This document shows positions 50,911 to 57,305 of a stretch of DNA of 57,305 nt, one piece after another. The notes beneath the pieces are model-generated. The model saw only the letters and a list, made by a program, of their open reading frames with translations, was not told the DNA's origin and ran no database searches. This stretch comes from Chloroflexi bacterium UBA6077 (lineage in GTDB: Bacteria; Chloroflexota; UBA6077). Each line of letters starts with the position of its first letter. The first letter of the stretch is position 1. Both the position numbers and the translations under genes were made by a program. The DNA lies in assembly GCA_002436065.1 (NCBI GenBank), contig DIXP01000016.1, positions 41,299 to 98,603 of the forward strand. The letters are read 5' to 3'.

Positions 50911-53086
50911 GATCATCGCTACCGACGCCATCAAGGGCGCCCACGCCTTCGTCGCCAGGGCCGAGGCCAGCCTGAAGGAGGCCATAGACGCCAAGGGTCC
51001 AAACGAGGCTGTGGCTTTCCCCAACACTGGCTACTTCCTGCCTGTGATACACGGCTTCACCGGCCGAAAGGTGACCAAGCTCTCGGAGTTGGAGCCCGTG
51101 ATTGCCCTGGCCAAGGATTTGCTGCCAGCCGTACCGACAGACAGGCGCTGGCTCCCCTACCTTGGTGAGACCCTGGATGCCGGCGTTGCCACTCTCTTCG
51201 CCGAGGAAACCATAGAAGCATTGAAGTACGTCGTGGGTCCGAGTCCGGTGGATGGCATCTATTTGGGCGCCGCCGACGACGTGATCTTGCGCCAGAGGGG
51301 CATCGAGTTCGTGGACGGCTCGGCCCCGGGCTTCGCAGCCGTGGTGGGGCCCGCGCCATCGAACGAGATGGCCGTTCGGCTAGCCCGGGAGATGCAGGAG
51401 AAGAACCTCTACATCTTCATCGCGGGTTGCGACGCAAGCGGCCGCACCTTCGCCGACCAACTGGACGAGGAGGGGGTGCAGTTGGGATGGGATACCCGCC
51501 TGGTGCCTTTTGGGCGGGATGTGTCCGCCCATATTTACTCACTGGGCTTCGCAACGCGGGCGGCGATGACCTTTGGGGGCGTGACACCAGGCGATTATAA
51601 GAAGATGCTGCGCTACAACAGGCTTCGCATTTTCGCCTTCGTGATGGCCCTGGACCATGTGGACCAGGAGAAGTACGCCACGGCGGCCGGAGCGATCAGC
51701 TACGGTTTCCCCACCATCGCCCACACCGCGATCCCCGAGATTCTGCCCAGGGGTGTCACTACCTACGAGCACGTGGTCAGCAACATTCCGGTGGAGGACA
51801 TCGTGGCGAAGGCGATCGAGGTGCGTGGCCTCAAGATCGTCATCACCAAGGTGCCGGTTCCCGTGGCCTACGGTCCGGCCTTCGAGGGCGAGCGGGTGCG
51901 GAAGGAGAGCCTGCAGGCTGAGTTCGGCGGCAGGCGGGCCCCCTGCTTCGAGTATCTCCGCATGCGGGAGATGAAGGACGTTGAGGATGGGCGAATCACC
52001 GTCCACGGCCCCGAGATAGACGACATGGAGAAGGGCGGGACTGTTCCCCTGGCAATTGTGGTGGACGTGGCCGGCCGAAAGATGCAGAAGGACTTCGAGC
52101 CGGTGTTGGAGCGCAAGATCCACGACTACATCAACGGCGCCGAGGGGATCCAGCACATCGGCCAGCGGGACATCACCTGGATCCGAATCAGCATCACTGC
52201 ATATCAAAAGGGGTTCAAGATCAAGCACCTAGGCGACATCCTGTACGCCAAGCTGAAGAGCGATTTCCCGGCCATCGTGGACAAGATCGCCGTCGACATC
52301 TATACCACCTCCGAGGCGGTGGATGAGTTGATGGTGGTCGCGAGGCAGGCATACCACGAGCGCAACGTGCGGGTGGCCAACATGACCGACGAGTCGGTGG
52401 ACCTGTTCTACTCCTGCACCCTATGCCAGAGCTTCGCGCCGAACCATGTCTGCATCGTCTCGCCGGAGCGCTTGGGGCTGTGCGGCTCGGTGAACTGGCT
52501 GGACTCCAAGGCGTCCTTCGAGATCAACCCCGTGGGTCCCAACCAGCCGGTTCTGAAGGGCAAGGTGACGGACCCGGTCAAGGGTGAGTGGGAGGACATC
52601 AACCAGTTTGTCTACCAATGGTCTCACCAGTCGGTGCCGCGCGTGACGATGTACTCCTTCATGGACGCTTCCATGACCTCCTGCGGCTGCTTCGAGTGCA
52701 TCGTGATGCTGATACCGGAGGCCAATGGCGTGATGGTGGTCTCCCGCGAGGATGCTAGCATGACCCCCTGCGGCATGACCTTCACCACCCTGGCCGGTAC
52801 GGCTGGTGGTGGTATCCAGACGCCTGGCCTGATGGGTGTAGGGAAGTACTACCTGACCAGCAAGAAGTTCATCTCCGCGGAGGGCGGCTTCAAACGCATC
52901 GTCTGGATGTCCTCCTATCTGAAGGAGTCGATGGCCGAGGAGTTGAAGCAGGTCTGCGAGCGGATCGGCGAGCCCGATCTGCTGGACAAGATCGCTGACG
53001 AGCGGGTGGCGACGACGGTGGAGGAGCTTCTGCCCTTCATAGAAGAGAAGGGCCACCCCGCCCTGACCATGGACCCGATCTTCTAG
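50903..53086 (+). CDS. acsB: Acetyl-CoA synthase (CODH/ACS alpha subunit)
   Basis: This 727-residue enzyme builds acetyl-CoA from CO, a corrinoid-bound methyl group and CoA. It matches the bacterial length, including the N-terminal CODH-contact domain (KGAHAFVARAEASLKEAIDA). The A-cluster ligands are in YSCTLCQSFAPNHVC and GLCGSVNWLD, and the Cys-Gly-Cys motif that binds the distal nickel is in SCGCFECIVM. The start is GTG 50903, eight bases before the end of cooS, with GGAGG just upstream. This implies coupled translation and balanced amounts of the two subunits. The C-terminus is complete. Confidence 0.97.
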   Translation: MSRIIATDAIKGAHAFVARAEASLKEAIDAKGPNEAVAFPNTGYFLPVIHGFTGRKVTKLSELEPVIALAKDLLPAVPTDRRWLPYLGETLDAGVATLFAEETIEALKYVVGPSPVDGIYLGAADDVILRQRGIEFVDGSAPGFAAVVGPAPSNEMAVRLAREMQEKNLYIFIAGCDASGRTFADQLDEEGVQLGWDTRLVPFGRDVSAHIYSLGFATRAAMTFGGVTPGDYKKMLRYNRLRIFAFVMALDHVDQEKYATAAGAISYGFPTIAHTAIPEILPRGVTTYEHVVSNIPVEDIVAKAIEVRGLKIVITKVPVPVAYGPAFEGERVRKESLQAEFGGRRAPCFEYLRMREMKDVEDGRITVHGPEIDDMEKGGTVPLAIVVDVAGRKMQKDFEPVLERKIHDYINGAEGIQHIGQRDITWIRISITAYQKGFKIKHLGDILYAKLKSDFPAIVDKIAVDIYTTSEAVDELMVVARQAYHERNVRVANMTDESVDLFYSCTLCQSFAPNHVCIVSPERLGLCGSVNWLDSKASFEINPVGPNQPVLKGKVTDPVKGEWEDINQFVYQWSHQSVPRVTMYSFMDASMTSCGCFECIVMLIPEANGVMVVSREDASMTPCGMTFTTLAGTAGGGIQTPGLMGVGKYYLTSKKFISAEGGFKRIVWMSSYLKESMAEELKQVCERIGEPDLLDKIADERVATTVEELLPFIEEKGHPALTMDPIF

Positions 53087-53116
53087 CACAAGGTCATGGG
53101 GATTCCGATAGCTGTG

Positions 53117-53140
53117 GGGGCCGGCTTCCCTGCCGGTCCC
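53117..53140. repeat. Hairpin repeat between acsB and acsD
   Basis: GGGGCCGGC (53117-53125) pairs with GCCGGTCCC (53132-53140), with one G-T pair and a 6-base loop, in the only sizeable gap (130 bases) of the CODH/ACS operon. It has no T-tract and may fine-tune read-through or mRNA stability between acsB and the corrinoid genes. Confidence 0.55.
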
Positions 53141-53216
53141 TGCATCAGAACGACGTGGCGACGAGCAGTATTCCTCTGCCAGGTAGGCAGAAACCATGCG
53201 TGGGAGGTATTCCTGT

Positions 53217-54185
53217 ATGGCTGTGAAGGTCGAGATACCCATCGAGAAGTCGGCCGGCAAGGTGCGCGAGGTGACCTTGGGGGCCACCGCCGCCGAGGGC
53301 GGCACCCGCGCGAGCACGGTGACCATTGGCGGCGAGGGTGCGCTGCCCTTCCTGCACTTCGACTCACCGATGCCCCACCGGCCGGTGGTCGGAGTCGAGA
53401 TCCATGACGTTAACCCGCCTGAGTGGCCATATCACCTGCGGGAGGCCTGGGGGGACGTGATGGACGACCCCTGCGAATGGGCCAGGGCCGCGGTGAAGGC
53501 GGGCGCGGAGTTGGTGGTTCTGCGCCTCTCCGGCACCCATCCCGATGCGCAGGACAGGTCGCCGGAGCAGGCCGCCGAGACGGTGAAGGCCGTCCTGAAG
53601 GCGGTGGATGTCCCCCTGATTGTCTACGGGCCGGGCCAGGCCGAGAAGGACAACCAGGTGCTGGTGAAGGTGAGCGAGGCCGCCGCGGGCGAGCGGATAG
53701 GGTTGGGGGACATCGAAAGCACCAACTACCGGACCATCGTGGCTGCTGCCCTTGCCGGTGGACACGTGGTGATCGCGCAGTCCCCAATCGATGTGAATAT
53801 GGCGAAGCAGTGCAACATCCTGGCGACGGACATGGGACTCCCTCCGGAGCGGTTGATGATGGATCCCACCACTGGCGCCCTGGGATATGGGTTGGAGTAC
53901 ACCTACTCCGTGATGGAGCGACTTCGGCTGAGCGCCTTCCAGAACGATTCCATGACTCAGTTCCCCCTGATATGCACGGTGGGCGAGGAGGCATGGAGGC
54001 AGAAGGAGACCAAGCCGCTGGAGGGCCTTCCGGGTGCGTGGGGCGACCTGAAGCAGCGCTCCGTCATGTGGGAGATCCTGACAGCCAGTAGCCTGCTGCA
54101 CGCGGGGGCGGACCTCTTGGTGCTGCGGCACCCCAAGTCGGTGGAGCAGTTGAAGCTGGCCATCGACAGACTAATGAAGGCATAG
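53217..54185 (+). CDS. acsD: Corrinoid iron-sulfur protein small subunit
   Basis: This 322-residue TIM-barrel subunit pairs with AcsC to hold the corrinoid that carries the methyl group from AcsE to AcsB. It has VKVEIPIEKSAGKVREV at the start, LPFLHFDSPMPHRPVVGVEI, IVYGPGQAEKDNQVL, GLGDIESTNYRTIVAAALA and GLPPERLMMDPTTGALGYGL, as in CdhD/AcsD. ATG 53217 has GGGAGGT upstream; ATG 53196 is a weaker alternative. The length matches the bacterial form. It is followed after 15 bases by acsC. Confidence 0.95.
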   Translation: MAVKVEIPIEKSAGKVREVTLGATAAEGGTRASTVTIGGEGALPFLHFDSPMPHRPVVGVEIHDVNPPEWPYHLREAWGDVMDDPCEWARAAVKAGAELVVLRLSGTHPDAQDRSPEQAAETVKAVLKAVDVPLIVYGPGQAEKDNQVLVKVSEAAAGERIGLGDIESTNYRTIVAAALAGGHVVIAQSPIDVNMAKQCNILATDMGLPPERLMMDPTTGALGYGLEYTYSVMERLRLSAFQNDSMTQFPLICTVGEEAWRQKETKPLEGLPGAWGDLKQRSVMWEILTASSLLHAGADLLVLRHPKSVEQLKLAIDRLMKA

Positions 54186-54200
54186 GGGAGGAACGAATAG

Positions 54201-55568
54201 ATGGCACTCACCGGACTGGAGATCTACAAGCTGCTCCCCAAGACCAACTGCAAGGAGTGCGGCTTTCCCACCTGCCTTGCCTTTGCCCTTAAGCTGGCGG
54301 CAAAGAGCGCGGAGCTAAGCGCCTGTCCCCGTGTCTCGGATGAGGGCAAGGCGGCGCTGGAGTCCGCCTCCGCGCCGCCGATAAGGCTGGTGACCATCGC
54401 CTCGGGAGAGAGGGAGTTCCAGATTGGGAACGAGGTGGTGCTCTTCCGGCACGACAAGACCTTCTTCCACCAGCCTGGCCTGGCGCTGAGGGTGAAGGAC
54501 ACCGATCCCTTGGACAAGGTTGCGGCGACTGTTGCCGAGGCGTCGGTCTACTTCGCGGAGCGGGTGGGCTTCTGCCTGTCGATGGACGCGATGGCGGTGG
54601 AGAACGCCTCGGGCGATGCAGCAACGTTCGCCAAGTGCGTGGAGGTGGTCAAGGCGAATAGCGTACTGCCGCTGATCCTGATGGCCAAGGACCCGGCGTC
54701 GATCGAGGCAGCCCTGGCCGTTGGCGCGGGCAGCAAGCCGTTGATCCACGCGGCCGATAGTGAGAACTGGGAGGCGATGGCAGCGCTGGCAACGAGGGCC
54801 GGGTGTCCACTGGCCGTGAAGGCCAGAGGCTTAGAGGAACTGGCTGTACTCGCGGAGCAGTTGACCAAGGCCGGCGTCCAGGACCTGGTGCTGGACCCGG
54901 GTGCCAGGACTCCAGCGGAGACCCTGGCGGTGTTCACCCAGTTGCGCAGGCTGGCGATCAAGAAGAACTTCCGGCTGCTGGGCTTCCCCACCATCAGCTT
55001 CCCTGGCGAGGGCGCCGAGTCGGCGGAACAGGAGGCGATTGCGGCGGCTCAGGACATCTGCAAGTACTCCGGCGTGATCGTCTTGGACCACTTCGATCCC
55101 GCAACTCTGTATGGCCTGCTGACCCTCAGGCAGAACATCTACACCGACCCGCAGAAGCCGATCCAGGTGACTCCGGACATCTACCGGTTCAACGATCCGG
55201 AGCCCAACGCGCCGGTGATGATCACCACCAACTTCTCCCTGACCTACTTCTCGGTGGCGGGAGAGGTGGAGACCAGTGGCGTTCCGGCTTGGCTGCTGAT
55301 CGCCGATGCGGAGGGACTGTCCGTCCTCACGGCCTGGGCGGCCGGCAAGTTCAGCGCCGAGAGCATAGCTAAGTTTGTCAAGGGTTCCGGCATCAATGAC
55401 TTGGTCGAGCGGAAGGTGCTGATACTTCCCGGCATGGTGGCCACCCTCTCTGGAGAGTTAGAGGAAGAGTTGCCAGACTGGAAGATCGCCGTTGGGCCGA
55501 GGGAGGCGGTGGACCTGCAGGGCTACCTGAAGGAGCTGCGCAGGGCTATCAAGGAGACTCCTCATTGA
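54201..55568 (+). CDS. acsC: Corrinoid iron-sulfur protein large subunit
   Basis: This 455-residue subunit carries the [4Fe-4S] cluster and the corrinoid. The N-terminal cluster ligands are C17, C20, C25 and C42 (NCKECGFPTC ... ACP). A TIM barrel follows, and the C-terminal region (residues 330-440; MITTNFSLTYFSVAGEVETS, LPGMVATLSGELEEELPDW) is the corrinoid-binding domain. In the related protein this domain holds cobalamin base-off. ATG 54201 has GGGGAGG upstream. Its stop overlaps the TTG start of cooC. It is the substrate of RACo and of AcsE. Confidence 0.96.
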   Translation: MALTGLEIYKLLPKTNCKECGFPTCLAFALKLAAKSAELSACPRVSDEGKAALESASAPPIRLVTIASGEREFQIGNEVVLFRHDKTFFHQPGLALRVKDTDPLDKVAATVAEASVYFAERVGFCLSMDAMAVENASGDAATFAKCVEVVKANSVLPLILMAKDPASIEAALAVGAGSKPLIHAADSENWEAMAALATRAGCPLAVKARGLEELAVLAEQLTKAGVQDLVLDPGARTPAETLAVFTQLRRLAIKKNFRLLGFPTISFPGEGAESAEQEAIAAAQDICKYSGVIVLDHFDPATLYGLLTLRQNIYTDPQKPIQVTPDIYRFNDPEPNAPVMITTNFSLTYFSVAGEVETSGVPAWLLIADAEGLSVLTAWAAGKFSAESIAKFVKGSGINDLVERKVLILPGMVATLSGELEEELPDWKIAVGPREAVDLQGYLKELRRAIKETPH

Positions 55569-56326
55569 CCACAACGATTGCCCTTGCCGGCAAGGGCGGA
55601 ACTGGCAAGACCACCATCACCGCCATGATCCTGAGACACCTGCGGGGCCGGGGTGATGGGTCGGTTCTGGCCATAGACGCGGACCCCAGCGCAAACCTGA
55701 ACAGCGTGCTCGGACTGGAGTTGGAGAACACCGTCGGGGACGTCAGGGAGGAGACAGCGATTAGGGTGGGGGCAGGGGCGATGCCTGCCGGCATGGCCAA
55801 ACGGGACTACCTGGAGTACCGGATCAACGAGTCGCTGGTAGAGAGCAGGGGGCTGGATCTAATCGCCATGGGCCGGCCCGAGGGGCCTGGCTGCTACTGC
55901 GCGGCTAACCATGTGCTTCGCGATTGCGTGGACAGGCTGTCTGGAAGCTACCGGTACGTGGTGATCGACAACGAGGCCGGGCTGGAGCACCTGAGCCGGC
56001 GGACCACTCGTGACGTGGACTACCTGTTTCTCGTGTCGGACCCCACGGTCCGCGGGGTCATCGCCGCCGGTCGGGTCGCCCGGCTGGTGGGGGAGCTGAA
56101 GACCCGTGTGGGCAAGTCGCTGCTGGTGTTGAACCGCGTTCCGGGCGAGTTGAACGTCGCGCTCCGGGATGAGATCCAGCGACAGGGGCTGGATCTGGCG
56201 GGGACAGTTCCACTGGATCCCGCCGTGGGGAGCTACGACGCCGAAGGCAGGCCGCTGGTGGATCTCCCTGAGGACTCACCGGTATACGCGGCCGTCAAGG
56301 GCATCATGGACAGAATACTGATCTAA
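55565..56326 (+). CDS. cooC: CooC/AcsF-type nickel-insertion ATPase
   Basis: This 253-residue ParA/MinD-like ATPase matures CODH or ACS by loading nickel. It has the P-loop GKGGTGKTT near residue 9, an IDADPSANLNSVLGL segment and C110-x-C112 (GPGCYCAANHVLRDC), the metal-binding pair of CooC-type proteins. The start is TTG at 55565, overlapping the acsC stop (ATTGA), so translation is coupled. Whether it serves CODH (CooC) or ACS (AcsF) is not decidable from sequence; one protein may do both here, since no second copy is in the window. Confidence 0.93.
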   Translation: MTTTIALAGKGGTGKTTITAMILRHLRGRGDGSVLAIDADPSANLNSVLGLELENTVGDVREETAIRVGAGAMPAGMAKRDYLEYRINESLVESRGLDLIAMGRPEGPGCYCAANHVLRDCVDRLSGSYRYVVIDNEAGLEHLSRRTTRDVDYLFLVSDPTVRGVIAAGRVARLVGELKTRVGKSLLVLNRVPGELNVALRDEIQRQGLDLAGTVPLDPAVGSYDAEGRPLVDLPEDSPVYAAVKGIMDRILI

Positions 56327-56345
56327 GTTGTACGGAGGGATGGAC

Positions 56346-57263
56346 ATGCTTGTCATCGGAGAGAATATTCACATCATTTCTCCCAAGGTCAAGGCGGCCA
56401 TCGAAGAGAAGGACGCAGGGTTTTTCAAAGGGCTGGCGAAGAGGCAGGCGGAGGCGGGCGCGGGCTACGTGGAGTTGAACATCGGTCCCTCCAAGAAGCG
56501 CGGCGTGGAGATCATGGAGTGGCTGGTGAGCGAGGTCGAGGGCGAGATCGACGTGCCTCTCTCCCTGGACACCACCAATGCCGATGCTATAGAGGCAGGC
56601 CTCAAGCTGTGCAAACGGATGGCCATGATCAACTCTACCTCGGCCGAGGTGGCCCGCATGGATCGGCTCTTCCCCATGGCGGCCAAGTACAAGTCCCCCA
56701 TCGTCGCCCTCACCATGACGCAGCAGGGCATTCCGACCTCCGCCGACGGAAGGGCCGAGTTGGGGTTTGAGATCGTGAACGCCGCGGCAGAGCGTGGCGT
56801 AACCAGCGACATGCTGTTCCTGGACCCCCTCACTCTCCCTGTGTCGGCCGACCAACCCGGCGTTATGATGACCCTGGAGTCGGTCCGCATGTTCAAGGGG
56901 TTGGCAGACCCGCCGGTGAGGAGCGTCGTGGGCCTCAGCAACGTCTCCAACGGCGCTCCCGCCGAGAACCGCCCCCTTATCAATCGGGTCTTCCTCGTCA
57001 TGCTGCTGGGTGCGGGGCTGGACGCGGCCATCATCGATCCCCTGGACAGGGATCTGATGGAGGCCGTGCGGATTGTCGAGGCCAAGGACACGAGTACGCC
57101 GGTGGGCAAGCTGCTGTGTGCCCTGCACGATTCCGTCGCGGCGGGCGAGTTGCTGGAGCAGGACGCGGTGGACATGAGTGACCCCGCCCAGGTCGATATC
57201 TGGAAGACGGTGCGAATCCTCCGGAACGACGTGATCTACGCCGACTCCTACCTCAGGGTGTAG
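56346..57263 (+). CDS. acsE: Methyltetrahydrofolate:corrinoid protein methyltransferase
   Basis: This 305-residue TIM-barrel enzyme moves the methyl group from methyl-tetrahydrofolate to the cobalt of AcsCD. It has the pterin-binding pattern: MLVIGENIHIISPKVKAAI, AGAGYVELNIGPSKKRG, LSLDTTNADAIEAGL, MINSTSAEV and VVGLSNVSNGAPAENRPL. ATG 56346 has GGAGGG six bases upstream; the overlapping ATG at 56340 and TTG at 56328 are too close to that site. Length is 35-40 residues above the Moorella form. It is the last gene in the window and may be followed by more pathway genes beyond 57305. Confidence 0.94.
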   Translation: MLVIGENIHIISPKVKAAIEEKDAGFFKGLAKRQAEAGAGYVELNIGPSKKRGVEIMEWLVSEVEGEIDVPLSLDTTNADAIEAGLKLCKRMAMINSTSAEVARMDRLFPMAAKYKSPIVALTMTQQGIPTSADGRAELGFEIVNAAAERGVTSDMLFLDPLTLPVSADQPGVMMTLESVRMFKGLADPPVRSVVGLSNVSNGAPAENRPLINRVFLVMLLGAGLDAAIIDPLDRDLMEAVRIVEAKDTSTPVGKLLCALHDSVAAGELLEQDAVDMSDPAQVDIWKTVRILRNDVIYADSYLRV

Positions 57264-57305
57264 CTGGCGCCAGCCGGCCCAGACTACCGCTCGTGGGCGT
57301 GGGGC

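Noticed and set aside
1..57305. CRISPR arrays, tRNA and rRNA genes, and insertion sequences with transposases
   Set aside because: No regularly spaced direct repeats, T-loop-like motifs in cloverleaf context, rRNA sequence or transposase-like protein was seen. The repeats found are hairpins and a short ATGAGTT array.

Overview
The window is GC-rich and reads as one contiguous stretch of a bacterial chromosome, probably from an uncultivated Chloroflexota (Dehalococcoidia- or Anaerolineae-like) lineage. That placement is an inference from gene content: a bifunctional archaeal-type fructose-1,6-bisphosphate aldolase/phosphatase, a bacterial-type CODH/acetyl-CoA synthase cluster with RACo, GT87 and PIG-V-like membrane glycosyltransferases, a GerW-family protein outside any sporulation locus, and Thr/Pro-rich secreted proteins. 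No rRNA or tRNA gene is visible, so the placement is not firm.

Layout. 1-5.2 kb (minus): a MmgE/PrpD-sdhA-sdhB operon and the FBP aldolase/phosphatase. 5.8-14.1 kb: a secreted CAP protein, a histidine kinase/response regulator pair, a large secreted protein with four C-terminal repeats, DUF72, GerW and PfpI-type genes, and a truncated DUF488 gene. 14.4-22.3 kb (minus): a nine-gene cbb3-type oxidase operon running ccoN, a five-heme ccoO fusion, small membrane proteins including a CcoS-like one, an ABM-like protein, a Thr/Pro-rich protein, a TauE/SafE-like protein and a CcoI-type copper ATPase. 22.5-27.9 kb: an orphan TctC binding protein, a sirtuin, and two membrane glycosyltransferases with a decayed partial copy of one of them. 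28-33.5 kb (minus): argG, argH, rpoN and a BON-domain gene separated by hairpin repeats. 33.7-38 kb (plus): tandem MFS transporters and a double-domain KaiC-like ATPase coupled to a receiver protein. 38.1-40.3 kb (minus): molybdenum cofactor genes moeA, moaC and mogA. 40.6-45 kb (plus): lipB, a DUF1646 transporter, a universal stress protein and a B12-binding radical SAM protein with a coiled-coil tail. 45.1-46.5 kb: a broken aldehyde dehydrogenase joined to a histidine kinase tail. 46.5-57.3 kb (plus): RACo, then the CODH/ACS cluster cooS-acsB-acsD-acsC-cooC-acsE.

Together the genes suggest a cell that makes or oxidises acetyl-CoA by the carbonyl branch of the Wood-Ljungdahl pathway. AcsE passes the methyl group to the corrinoid protein AcsCD, RACo rescues inactive cobalt, CODH supplies CO, AcsB condenses them, and CooC loads nickel. 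The FBP aldolase/phosphatase would carry carbon into hexoses. The same cell has a succinate dehydrogenase/fumarate reductase and a high-affinity oxygen reductase with its own copper-delivery genes, so an oxygen-sensitive pathway sits 25 kb from an oxygen reductase.

The most unusual points are an SdhB without its [3Fe-4S] ligands, a pentaheme CcoO fusion with no separate CcoP, a probable ATT start codon for RACo, a strong promoter followed by a long structured leader ahead of cooS, an RpoN with an inserted zinc-ribbon motif, and three different decayed or chimeric genes.
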